A program made the translations under genes and the position numbers. Source: Neisseria flavescens (lineage in GTDB: Bacteria > Pseudomonadota > Gammaproteobacteria > Burkholderiales > Neisseriaceae). From it: a stretch of 64,000 nucleotides of DNA. Shown piece by piece: positions 51,974-64,000 of the stretch; position 1 is the first letter of the stretch, and every line of letters begins with the position of its first letter. Location: assembly GCF_005221285.1 (NCBI RefSeq), contig NZ_CP039886.1:1240001-1304000 (forward strand), read 5' to 3'. The notes under the pieces were generated by a model. It saw only the letters and a list, made by a program, of their open reading frames with translations. It searched no databases and was not told the origin of the DNA.

Positions 51974-52913
51974 ATCCTAAAGAAGTCAGTTCCAATACGC
52001 CGCCTTCGGCATCCAAAATATTCAGACGGCCTGAGTCAGTAATTTTACCAATTTGGGCGACCGGTACGCCACTTTGTTCCGCTGCCTGACAAACGCGTTC
52101 CCTGTCTTCTGGAGCGGCAGTAAAAATCAGTTCGTAGTCATCGCCGCCGGCCAATACCGCCGACAACCATTGTTCGCGCGACAAAACGTTTTTCAATTCA
52201 GGCAACGACGGCACACAATCGGCAAATATTTCTGCTCCGACAGCAGAGGCTTTCAAAATATGCCCCGCATCTTGAGCCAGGCCGTCTGAAACATCTTGCG
52301 CAGCATGGGCAAACGGCAGCAATGCCTGACCCAATGAAACGCGCGGTTCCGGACGGAGCAATTTATCATCGCAAACCGCCATGATTTCAGACGGCAATTG
52401 ATAATGTCCCAGATGTTTGTTCAAAGCAGCGGCAGCCAAACCCAACTGACCAGATACCCAAATATCGTCGCCGACTTCAGCCGCATCACGCCGCAGGGTA
52501 CGCCCTGTCGGAACTTCACCTACTATCGTTACATTAAAGACCAAATCGCCTTTGGTGGTATCGCCACCAATCAACACCGTATCAAAACGCGCAGCCAAAG
52601 CAAAAAAGCTATCGCAAAAGCGTTTGAGCCAATCTTGATTCAATTCAGGCAACGCAGCACTAAGCAACACCCAACGGGGCTTGGCGCCCATAGCGGCCAT
52701 ATCGGATAAATTTACTGCAAGTATTTTCCATGCCAAATCTTCAGGCAAAACATCTTCAAAAAAATGTCTGCCTTTGACCAACATATCAGCGCTAAAACAT
52801 AAATCAAATCCGTTACTTGGGCGAATAATAGCGGCATCGTCCCCTATGCCCAAAATCAGACCTTCCGATTTTTGTCGCTGCAAATATTGTCTGATAAAGT
52901 CAAATTCCGTCAT
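51957..52913 (-). CDS. thiL: Thiamine-monophosphate kinase
   Basis: 318 residues from the ATG at 52913 (MTEFDFIRQYLQ). ATP-grasp-like PurM fold: GIGDDAAII near the start, SADMLVKGRHF, NLSDMAAMGAKPRW and VSDGLAQDAGHI. It makes thiamine diphosphate, the last step of cofactor synthesis. Followed by pgpA in overlap. Confidence 0.95.
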   Translation of the reverse strand: MTEFDFIRQYLQRQKSEGLILGIGDDAAIIRPSNGFDLCFSADMLVKGRHFFEDVLPEDLAWKILAVNLSDMAAMGAKPRWVLLSAALPELNQDWLKRFCDSFFALAARFDTVLIGGDTTKGDLVFNVTIVGEVPTGRTLRRDAAEVGDDIWVSGQLGLAAAALNKHLGHYQLPSEIMAVCDDKLLRPEPRVSLGQALLPFAHAAQDVSDGLAQDAGHILKASAVGAEIFADCVPSLPELKNVLSREQWLSAVLAGGDDYELIFTAAPEDRERVCQAAEQSGVPVAQIGKITDSGRLNILDAEGGVLELTSLGFDHFG

Positions 52914-53035
52914 ATTTATCCAATACAACTATAACTTAGATTACTACATCTAATTTTGTGCCAGCCTGATGTTTGCCTGCTAACACGTCAAACATCAAAC
53001 TTCAACATTATTTAGATATAAAACTTAATAAGTTA

Positions 53036-53070
53036 AAGACCGTCTGAAAATATAGATTTCAGACGGCCTC
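53036..53070. terminator. DUS inverted pair after the SDR gene
   Basis: AGACCGTCTGAAA facing TTTCAGACGGCCT with A/T flanks. Confidence 0.75.
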
Positions 53071-53100
53071 ATGTTTTCAAACCACTCTGAACAGGTATAT

Positions 53101-53820
53101 TTACAGATAGACGATTTCGCCTGTCCGCCCCCTGCTCTCTTGGCTTGCCCACCAAATAAATTGCGGCAGGACATCTTCGTAGTTTTTACGTTCGCTTTTC
53201 GATTCGCCCGGATGCGATTTGATACGTTGCGGCGAATTGATGGCACCCGGCACCAAAACATTGGCACGCAGGTTGTCAAAACGTTCCCACTCATCCGCGG
53301 CCACTTTACACAAATAATTGAGCGCGGCTTTGGAGGCACCAAAACCGCCCCAATAGGCTTGCGGCTTCTCGCCGTGGCTTTCGCCGACAAAAATCACAGA
53401 AGCGTCTTCGGATTGCTTCAACAATGGGAACAGCGCACGGGTCAAGCCCATAGGCGCAACGGTATTGATGCGGTATTGGTTGACCCATTCCGATACGGTT
53501 TGAAAGTCCAATGGCGACAAGGCATAGAAATAGCTGGCACAATGCACCACGCCATCCAATTTTCCGCCGGTTGCTTCATCAATAGTTTCCGCGAATTGCT
53601 TAAACTCTTTCTCCTCCGCGCTCATCAAATCAAAGCAGATGGCAAACGGCTCAGGACTGCCGGCAGCCACAATGGCATCATATACTTTTTCCAAACGCTT
53701 TTGATGACGCGCCACCAAAATGACAGTCGCTCCGGCAGCCGCATAGGCTTTGGCAACCTGCTCGCCCAAGCCTTGGGATGCACCGGTAATCAAGATGGTT
53801 TTGTTCGCTAATGTCGTCAT
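53101..53820 (-). CDS. Short-chain dehydrogenase/reductase, YciK-like
   Basis: 239 residues from the ATG at 53820 (TTCAAGGAAAAGCC before it). Rossmann motif TGASQGLGEQVA near the start, HCASYFYALSP and the active-site Ser and Tyr-x3-Lys equivalents (VGESHGEKPQAYWGGFGASK). NAD(P)-dependent oxidoreductase with unknown substrate; like E. coli YciK. Confidence 0.85.
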   Translation of the reverse strand: MTTLANKTILITGASQGLGEQVAKAYAAAGATVILVARHQKRLEKVYDAIVAAGSPEPFAICFDLMSAEEKEFKQFAETIDEATGGKLDGVVHCASYFYALSPLDFQTVSEWVNQYRINTVAPMGLTRALFPLLKQSEDASVIFVGESHGEKPQAYWGGFGASKAALNYLCKVAADEWERFDNLRANVLVPGAINSPQRIKSHPGESKSERKNYEDVLPQFIWWASQESRGRTGEIVYL

Positions 53821-53881
53821 GGCTTTTCCTTGAACTTTATGGTTTCGGATATTGTATCGGCTTGGTAAGTTTTGTAAAGTC

Positions 53882-53912
53882 AAAAAGGCCGTCTGAACAT
53901 TCAGATGGCCTC
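53882..53912. terminator. DUS inverted pair after hpnE
   Basis: AAGGCCGTCTGAA facing TTCAGATGGCCT (one mismatch). Confidence 0.75.
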
Positions 53913-53915
53913 AGT

Positions 53916-55223
53916 TTATTCAAACCGCAAATCCAGCATCAGCTTTTCAGCCGCGGCAAAGCCTGACTGAACCGCAGCCTCCAATGTTGCCGGATAGCGC
54001 GGATGGAGATAGTCGCCGGCCGGATAAATACGGCGATGGTGCAGCCATGAGAAATCAGGTTGTACAAAATCAACCGTTGCCGCCGTAGTCGCTCGTTTTT
54101 CCGTAATAATGCGTACGGCTTCAGGCTTATCCAAATCCGGACAAATCCGCTTAATGTCCGCATGAATGTTCTCGGCCAAATCTTTATCCTTCCAAGCCTC
54201 GGTACAATCGGAAACGCTGATGACGACTGCAACTTCATTATCCGGCAAGCCCAACGCCCCCCGATGTAACACCCATTGCGCCGTACCATCAGAAAACCCG
54301 GTTAAAGGTGCAGGCAGTTTGACTGTTTGGGCATAACGCAAATAAACCGTGGTAATCGCATGATAGTGCAACGATTGATAGGCCGTCTGAATATAGTCAG
54401 GCGTATCTTCAGGCAAAAGCGCGTCAACATGATATGGCGCAACAGCCAGAATCACCGCATCAAATACTTCACCATTGATTTCAATTCGGCCATCAATATG
54501 ATGGTTTAAATGGGAAACACGAGTTTCAAGATGTATCTTTGCACCATGTTTGTGCAGAAAATCCAAAGCCGGCTCGGCTACGATCCGCCCTAAATCCTGC
54601 TTAGGCAAAAGATAATCGCTGTTCTCCTTTTCAGACCACAAGCCATCATTCAATACATTACATAAGATGCGCAACGATGCCTGTTCTAACGGCGTATTTA
54701 AAGCCCCCCAAACCAAAGGTTGCCAAAATTGCCCAAGTAAGCTGCGGGGAACATTTCGTGTTCTCAACCACTTTGCAACCGTCAAATCGGTTTTATGATG
54801 AGCTGCCCAACGTTGCAATGCCGACATATCCGACAGCAATTTGATTTTCAATGAAAAAGAAAGATTTTTCGCACGCAGGATACCGACAAGCAAATGCCAA
54901 GGCGCAGGCAGAGAGGCCGTCTGAAACTGCAATCCTTCATGGATGTACCATTGCAAAGGCTGGCGTAAAAAGGCTGACTCGGGTTGAACGCCAATATGTT
55001 GCATTAAAGTTTGAACACCATGATACGCACCCAACAAGATATGCTGCCCATTATCCAAAAAGCTGAATCCATCATCTTTTCCGGACAAGGCACGCGCCCT
55101 ACCGCCAGCCTGTCTCCCGGCCTCAAACAAAGAAATATCGGCTCGATGAATCAGGGAAACCGCCGCAGACAAACCTGCCCAACCGGCACCAATCACAGCA
55201 ATTTTTGGACGCTTAGTATTCAT
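53916..55223 (-). CDS. hpnE: HpnE, hydroxysqualene dehydroxylase (amine-oxidase-type flavoprotein)
   Basis: 435 residues. N-terminal FAD-binding GAGWAGLSAAVSLI and the amine-oxidase-type GRARAL follow, and the C-terminal stretch ends GDYLHPRYPATLEAAVQSG. In the HpnCDE pathway HpnE reduces hydroxysqualene to squalene. The start overlaps hpnD by four bases (ATGA). No squalene-hopene cyclase is in the window. A DUS lies inside (54381-54392). Confidence 0.88.
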   Translation of the reverse strand: MNTKRPKIAVIGAGWAGLSAAVSLIHRADISLFEAGRQAGGRARALSGKDDGFSFLDNGQHILLGAYHGVQTLMQHIGVQPESAFLRQPLQWYIHEGLQFQTASLPAPWHLLVGILRAKNLSFSLKIKLLSDMSALQRWAAHHKTDLTVAKWLRTRNVPRSLLGQFWQPLVWGALNTPLEQASLRILCNVLNDGLWSEKENSDYLLPKQDLGRIVAEPALDFLHKHGAKIHLETRVSHLNHHIDGRIEINGEVFDAVILAVAPYHVDALLPEDTPDYIQTAYQSLHYHAITTVYLRYAQTVKLPAPLTGFSDGTAQWVLHRGALGLPDNEVAVVISVSDCTEAWKDKDLAENIHADIKRICPDLDKPEAVRIITEKRATTAATVDFVQPDFSWLHHRRIYPAGDYLHPRYPATLEAAVQSGFAAAEKLMLDLRFE

Positions 55224-56068
55224 GGTTTAAATCCAAACAGCCAAGTTTTCAAAGCAATACGTTTTTTACGGGGAGAAGGAATCGCAATTTTATAAATCAA
55301 AACATTTTGCGCACCATCACGGTCGATTTCATTCAACAACGCATAATAAATAGCCGCCATAATCAGGCCGACTTTTTGCGATTTCTTATCCTCAGCCGGC
55401 AAAAGCGACATCGCTTCACGATAAGTTTCACGCGCCCTATTCACTTGAAATTGCATCAATTTTACAAAATTGTCTGTCGGTTTGCACTGCATAATGACGT
55501 TGGCAGGCACGTCAAACTTCTGCATTTCCTCTATCGGTAGATAAATTCTTCCCTGCCGCGCATCTTCGCCCACATCGCGAATAATATTCGTCAACTGCAA
55601 AGCCAAACCCATTTTGTCCGCATATTCCAAAGTTTTCGGATTGGTAAAACCTAAAATCCGCGCAATAAGACAACCCACTACCCCGGCAACACGGTGGCAA
55701 TACAGTTTTAACTCATCAAAACTACCATAACGAGCCTGCTCCAAATCCATCTGCATGCCATCAATCAAAGCTTCAAATTCATTCTTCGGCAAGTCAAAAT
55801 TTGCCCGAATATCTTTTAAAGCTTGATGAACGGGATGCTCAGGCATCTCATTGTTAAAGACTTTCTCCAAATCACTGCGCCACCAATTCAACGTTATCTG
55901 AGCTACATTTGGATCGGTACAGCCATCAACCACATCATCTAGTTCGCGACAAAAAGCATATAAAACAGTGATCGCATTTCTTTTTTCTACCGATAAAAAA
56001 CGAAAGCCGGATAAAAAACTGGAATGGCTTTCTGCAGCCTTTTGATGACAATAATCCAAAGCAAGCAC
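55220..56068 (-). CDS. hpnD: HpnD, presqualene diphosphate synthase
   Basis: 282 residues from a GTG at 56068 with TTAGGATACACA before it. Isoprenoid-synthase helices carry the two Asp-rich motifs FCRELDDVVDG (about 50-60) and LTNIIRDVGEDARQGR (about 160-175). It condenses two farnesyl diphosphates to presqualene diphosphate, the first step to squalene. Coupled to hpnE by overlap. Confidence 0.9.
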   Translation of the reverse strand: MLALDYCHQKAAESHSSFLSGFRFLSVEKRNAITVLYAFCRELDDVVDGCTDPNVAQITLNWWRSDLEKVFNNEMPEHPVHQALKDIRANFDLPKNEFEALIDGMQMDLEQARYGSFDELKLYCHRVAGVVGCLIARILGFTNPKTLEYADKMGLALQLTNIIRDVGEDARQGRIYLPIEEMQKFDVPANVIMQCKPTDNFVKLMQFQVNRARETYREAMSLLPAEDKKSQKVGLIMAAIYYALLNEIDRDGAQNVLIYKIAIPSPRKKRIALKTWLFGFKP

Positions 56069-56156
56069 TGTGTATCCTAAAAATATCGTTATAAATAATT
56101 AGCAGGGATTTTATCTGTATTTAAAAAAGTACGCCAATATCAAATCTCATCTTACA

Positions 56157-56205
56157 ACAAGGCCGTCTGAAAACTAATCTTAAGTATCTTTCAGACGGCC
56201 TAATA
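56157..56205. terminator. DUS inverted pair after the prepilin stub
   Basis: AAGGCCGTCTGAAAACT and TATCTTTCAGACGGCCT around a loop of 18, just past the stub's stop on the minus strand. Confidence 0.75.
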
Positions 56206-56207
56206 TT

Positions 56208-56318
56208 CTACGTCGCCAATATCGAAACCAACAGCATCACCACCAACAGCTGTATCAAGGAATACCCCCTCTGCACAGTTACCCCATTCCGTATTCCGTC
56301 AAATGCCTTTGAGTACAT
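56208..56318 (-). CDS. 36-residue prepilin-like stub
   Basis: The frame reads MYSKAFDGIRNGVTVQRG, then YSLIQLLVVMLLVSILAT, then TAG. A basic leader ending in Arg-Gly followed by a hydrophobic stretch is the type IV prepilin signature, except that position 5 after the cleavage site is Leu-Gln-Leu rather than Glu. Normal prepilins go on for 100 or more residues. It lies between comEA and a terminator, so it is either a decayed minor pilin or a true mini-protein. AAAGGGAATAAAGAT precedes the ATG. Confidence 0.5.
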   Translation of the reverse strand: MYSKAFDGIRNGVTVQRGYSLIQLLVVMLLVSILAT

Positions 56319-56501
56319 ATCTTTATTCCCTTTATCTTTTATATCCCCATCCGACAGGAGACTATCCGTTTATCCCTTTTACCCAATGTAAAGCCCCGCT
56401 TTGCCCAAGCTCTCATTGCCGGCCCCATACAAAGCCGCCCGTCAACCCGAACCGGCAAGCGGTTCGGCCTCGGGGCGGCATACGGCAGTTAACCGTCAGA
56501 C
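56319..56501 (-). other. Gap downstream of comEA with a strong hairpin
   Basis: The only structure I see is an 8-bp stem CCGAACCG/CGGTTCGG (56446-56466) that could act as a weak terminator or transcript stabiliser; no T-run follows. Confidence 0.4.
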
Positions 56502-56789
56502 TTATTTTTTCACGGCAGGCTGTGCGGCCTTAGGCGCAGCAGAAGAAACCGTCGCCTCCGCCTTCAACTTGTTCAGCACCGCATCACCGATGCCCTTCAC
56601 GTTTTTCAGCTCCTCCACCGATTTGAACGCACCGTTCTTCTGACGGTATTCCACAATCGATTTCGCCTTAGCCGGACCGATACCCGGCAAGGCCTCCAGT
56701 TCGACAGAAGACGCAGTATTGATGTTCACGGCAGCCAAAGAGAACGCCGCACAAACGGCGGCAAACGCACCAAATAAAAATTTCTTCAT
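56502..56789 (-). CDS. comE: ComE (ComEA-type) DNA-uptake protein
   Basis: 95 residues from the ATG at 56789. Signal peptide about 1-21 (FLFGAFAAVCAAFSLA), then a helix-hairpin-helix DNA-binding domain (INTASSVELEALPGIGPAKA through LKNVKGIGDAVLNKL) and a lysine/alanine tail. The periplasmic protein binds incoming DNA during transformation. Copies of comE next to rRNA operons are known in pathogenic neisseriae, and this one lies 260 bp downstream of 5S. Confidence 0.92.
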   Translation of the reverse strand: MKKFLFGAFAAVCAAFSLAAVNINTASSVELEALPGIGPAKAKSIVEYRQKNGAFKSVEELKNVKGIGDAVLNKLKAEATVSSAAPKAAQPAVKK

Positions 56790-57051
56790 CAGATTTTTTC
56801 CCATAACATATTTGATTGAATCAGTCATGCTGTTTACAGAATGGTTTTATTCCACTCTGTAAACACTGTCACATACGCAGATAGGGCAACAGCTCATACC
56901 CACATAAATGCTTACAACATATTAACGCAAATATCGTTTGATTTCAAATATTCTAAACGGTTAACCGTAACTTCGGTACTTTTGTTTAAGAATAACAACA
57001 AGGTAATCATAATCTCCCTATCACCAAACCGACAGAAACGACAGGCATGTA

Positions 57052-57082
57052 AAAAGCCCCCGACATCAGTCGGGGGCTTCGG
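57052..57082 (-). terminator. rRNA operon terminator
   Basis: Minus strand: GAAGCCCCCGAC, loop TGAT, GTCGGGGGCTTTTTAC. A GC-rich stem with T5, right after 5S. Confidence 0.95.
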
Positions 57083-57089
57083 AATGGGT

Positions 57090-57203
57090 GTTTGGCGGTG
57101 ACCTACTTTCACATGGAAGAACCACACTATCATCGGCGCTGAGTCGTTTCACGGTCCTGTTCGGGATGGGAAGGCGTGGGACCAACTCGCTATGGCCGCC
57201 AAA
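57090..57203 (-). rRNA. rrf: 5S ribosomal RNA
   Basis: About 114 bases from TGGCGGCCATAGCGAGTTGG, with CCCATCCCGAACAGG in the middle and GTAGGTCACCGCCA at the end. Ends are approximate to a few bases. Confidence 0.95.
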
Positions 57204-57301
57204 CTTAAACTGTTACAAATCGGTAAAGCCTTAATCAATATATTCGGTGATGACTGAATCAGTCAGTAAGCTTTTATCTCTTGAAGTTCTTCAAATGATA
57301 G

Positions 57302-60188
<2,887 letters not shown>

Positions 60189-60536
60189 CTATCATTTCAA
60201 GAACCTCTTTGACTTCGTTTACCTACCCGTTGACTAGGGAAGCAAACTTGAAATTCCTACTTTGATAAAGCTTACTGCTTTGTTATGTCTTAATCCTGCC
60301 TTTTGTGTTTCAGGATTAAGTCGATACAATCATCACCCAAATACTGTGTTTGTTTTCTTTTCTCTTACGAGAGATTTTTTATCCTTTGCAAGGAACAAAA
60401 AATCAAAACAAACTCATTGTCTTTGTTTGTTGATTTCGGCTTTCCAATTTGTTAAAGATCGATGCGTCGATATTTCACTTCGCAAATCAAAATAAGCTGC
60501 TAAGTATAGCAGGCTTCCTTTGATTTGTAAAGTTCT
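60189..60536 (-). promoter_or_regulatory. tRNA-Ala to 23S spacer with boxA
   Basis: 348-bp transcribed spacer. It contains the antitermination element GATCTTTAACAAATTGGAAA (60441-60460 on the minus strand) and an upstream AT-rich arm. No gene seen. Confidence 0.7.
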
Positions 60537-60612
60537 TGGTGGAGGCAAACGGGATCGAACCGATGACCCCCTGCTTGCAAAGCAGGTGCTCTACCAACTG
60601 AGCTATGCCCCC
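60537..60612 (-). tRNA. tRNA-Ala (anticodon TGC)
   Basis: 76 bases with CCA; acceptor GGGGGCA, anticodon loop TTTGCAA, T arm with GGTTCGATCCC. In the 16S-23S spacer. Confidence 0.97.
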
Positions 60613-60617
60613 GTTCT

Positions 60618-60694
<77 letters not shown>

Positions 60695-60796
60695 GGATTC
60701 TCTTCTTAAGCGAATCTTGTCTTCACTCAAGCTTTTCTCTTCCGCATCTTTTACAGTTTACCGATAAGTGTGAATGCATCAGACCTCTTCTTTCTC

Positions 60797-62341
<1,545 letters not shown>

Positions 62342-62459
62342 ATCTCTAACTTATAACTTCTGGTCTGCTTCAAAGAAACCGACAGGACAATGTCTAAAAC
62401 ATCATCTTGTCTGTCTTTCAAACAGTGTGAGGCCTAATGCACTCACACTTATCGGTAAT

Positions 62460-62477
62460 CTGTTTTTTAAAGAGCGA
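62460..62477 (-). promoter_or_regulatory. boxA antitermination element of the rRNA leader
   Basis: CGCTCTTTAAAAAACAG follows the promoter by a few bases, as in other rRNA leaders. Confidence 0.75.
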
Positions 62478-62482
62478 ATCGA

Positions 62483-62510
62483 ATTATACAGTATATTTAG
62501 CAAATGTCAA
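62483..62510 (-). promoter_or_regulatory. Main rRNA operon promoter
   Basis: TTGACA (62505-62510), 16-bp spacer, TATAAT (62483-62488), both perfect consensus hexamers, about 140 bases before 16S. AT-rich DNA upstream can act as an UP element. Confidence 0.9.
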
Positions 62511-62865
62511 CTAAAATTATCGATAATTCTAACTAACTGTGTTATACTGTCTGCTTCATTTTCTTCACCGCGTCAGCAGCGAAGAACCGAACTATACGCC
62601 TCCAAACAAAACCAGTCAACACCCAATTTCAAAAAAAATTAAAATTTTTTCACAACTATCTGTATTTAAATAATTTAAAATTTATTAGATTTTATCGTTC
62701 GATAGATAAAACAGACATCCTAAGATAAATAGTCCTGCGGCTTTACTCTTATTTGCCACATTCAAACACTCTATATCCTTATATTACTGGAGCTTTAGCC
62801 CTATCTACTCTTACAATCTCTACTTTCTCCAATAAAACAATCATAAATTTAGAATAGTCCCCGTT
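62511..62865. promoter_or_regulatory. Gap between the rRNA promoter and the TPR gene
   Basis: 355 AT-rich bases without a gene. The half near the rRNA promoter may hold its UP element and a second promoter (TAACAC...TATACTG); the other half must carry the promoter of the divergent TPR gene. Confidence 0.4.
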
Positions 62866-64000
62866 ATGAGTAACGAAAAGATTCAACAAAAATTTGAACA
62901 AGCATATCACTCTTTTATCGAAGAGGAAAATTACGAGGAAGCGCTAAAACGCGCTGAGATTCTTTGCCTTCTCAATCCCCAATCTGCAGAATTTCATCAT
63001 AAAGTTGCTTATGCCTATCTGAAGCAATTGAAATGGGAAAAAGCCATTGAGGCTGAAATGAAAACGCTAGAGCTGGATAGTACCTATATTCCTGCTTTGG
63101 ATTTACTTGCACATGCTTATGGCGCTCTAGATAATTGGGAAAAAACCGGGTTTTACGGTCATCAGGCTTTGGTTCTAAAAGACAAAGCCATCCCAGGCCT
63201 AGAACATGAAATCATTCCAACACCAACTCCAAAAAACGGCAAACGGATTATCTCCTTTTCTTTATTTGGCAATAATTCCAAATATATTGAGCCTGCTGTC
63301 TTAAATACCCAGCTTACGCCTGTGCTTTTCCCCGGTTGGACATGTCGTTTTTATGTCGATGATTCTGTATCGGCTGAAGCTATTCAACGATTCAGAAATA
63401 ATGGTGCAGAAGTAATTAAGGTCGGCGCTCCATTGGATAACTGGCCGGGTACGATGTGGCGCTTTCTTGCCATTAATGATCCCGAGGTTGAATACGTTAT
63501 TTTCCGTGATGCAGATTCTATCATTTGCTATCGTGATGCAGCGGCCGTATCCGAATGGATAAAAAGTGGTACCCTATTCCACACTATTCGCGACTCAGGC
63601 TCGCATACCGCCCTAATTCTTGCAGGTATGTGGGGCGCTAAAGCGGGTGCAGTCCCAGATATGCAGGAAAGAATTCAAAACTTTGTCGACGAGGGCTACC
63701 CTTCCAGACATTTTGCCGACCAAGATTTTCTAGAAAAAGAGTTGTGGGCCTATATCCGTCAGAACCTGTTTGCACATGACAGATTATTTAATTTCTGTAA
63801 TGCACACGAAATTCCCGGCGAGTTCTACCCTAATTATCAAATCACTTTCAGCGAAGGGGTCACCAGCTTTAACGCAACAACTGATTATGAAGACAGCAGT
63901 CTGGCAAGATGGACGCTGTACTCCAGTGCTTCGCCTTTGGTCAATCCGGACTACTCGCTCAATGTTGTTCCTGAATTGAAAGTCTGCAGTTATGTGACTG
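62866..64000 (+). CDS. TPR protein with glycosyltransferase-like domain, partial
   Basis: At least 378 residues; continues beyond the right edge. The N-terminal 110 residues form tetratricopeptide helices (EEENYEEALKRAEILCLLNP and QLKWEKAIEAEMKTLELD). From about residue 125 (RIISFSLFGNNSKYIEPAVL) a nucleotide-sugar-transferase-like fold follows, with a DxD-type metal motif in VIFRDADSIICYR and a second acidic patch FADQDFLEKELW. No signal peptide, so a cytoplasmic glycosyltransferase, perhaps for surface polysaccharide or protein glycosylation, is the likely role. Confidence 0.75.
   Translation, partial: MSNEKIQQKFEQAYHSFIEEENYEEALKRAEILCLLNPQSAEFHHKVAYAYLKQLKWEKAIEAEMKTLELDSTYIPALDLLAHAYGALDNWEKTGFYGHQALVLKDKAIPGLEHEIIPTPTPKNGKRIISFSLFGNNSKYIEPAVLNTQLTPVLFPGWTCRFYVDDSVSAEAIQRFRNNGAEVIKVGAPLDNWPGTMWRFLAINDPEVEYVIFRDADSIICYRDAAAVSEWIKSGTLFHTIRDSGSHTALILAGMWGAKAGAVPDMQERIQNFVDEGYPSRHFADQDFLEKELWAYIRQNLFAHDRLFNFCNAHEIPGEFYPNYQITFSEGVTSFNATTDYEDSSLARWTLYSSASPLVNPDYSLNVVPELKVCSYVT

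Noticed and set aside
56360..56450. Second prepilin-like start (RAWAKRGFTL) just upstream of the stub
   Set aside because: Only three residues after the Gly fit; the hydrophobic helix is absent and a stop follows soon.

Overview
The window comes from a Neisseria chromosome. The 10-base Neisseria DNA uptake sequence (DUS, GCCGTCTGAA) recurs throughout, very often as inverted pairs serving as terminators, and typical Neisseria genes are present (hemO, mafA/mafB, znuD, comE next to an rRNA operon). Across the housekeeping DNA the DUS is almost always extended as AGGCCGTCTGAA. This, from recalled knowledge of DUS dialects, points to a commensal of the N. subflava/flavescens type rather than N. 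meningitidis or N. gonorrhoeae (inference).

Layout. 1-2.6 kb: heme oxygenase followed by a surface lipoprotein gene with a homopolymeric tract that currently puts it out of frame; the gene runs off the left edge. 2.6-9.2 kb: pqiABC, grxB, relA. 9.2-20.75 kb: a maf polymorphic-toxin island on the minus strand. It holds mafA, one complete mafB (signal peptide, MafB N-terminal domain, HINT domain, C-terminal toxin), its adjacent immunity gene, three promoterless toxin-tip cassettes (one a MafB19-type deaminase), one decayed cassette and about thirteen immunity-type genes. These include four tandem near-copies of one gene, three SUFU-like proteins and an RraB-like protein. The DUS inside the island are mostly of the AT type (ATGCCGTCTGAA) or the AGGTCGTCTGAA type, which supports import from another Neisseria lineage. 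The right border carries a relA scrap, an intact IS5-family element and a beheaded formate/nitrite transporter.

22-56 kb is mostly ordinary metabolism and envelope biology: putP-putA (proline use), nth, an NhaC-type antiporter, a lipase-like hydrolase, a gluP-like sugar transporter with an early stop codon, aspC, gph, a zinc CDF exporter, lolA, glmM, cytochrome c5, tRNA-Arg, tyrB, a GntR regulator, zinc acquisition (znuD, znuCBA), a DUF2288 gene split by an 820-bp insert carrying a lipoprotein gene, apaG, thiL-pgpA, an SDR enzyme and hpnD-hpnE (squalene synthesis).

56-62.5 kb: a 36-codon prepilin-like stub, the DNA-uptake protein ComE (ComEA) and a complete rRNA operon (16S, tRNA-Ile, tRNA-Ala, 23S, 5S) read on the minus strand. 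Divergent from it, a TPR-glycosyltransferase-like gene runs off the right edge.

The most interesting part is the maf island. Its cassettes share a common 5' leader and HINT block while the toxin tips differ. Immunity genes outnumber toxin tips about three to one, and one immunity gene has been amplified to four copies. This fits an island that stores spare toxin tips and accumulates protection against sister cells.
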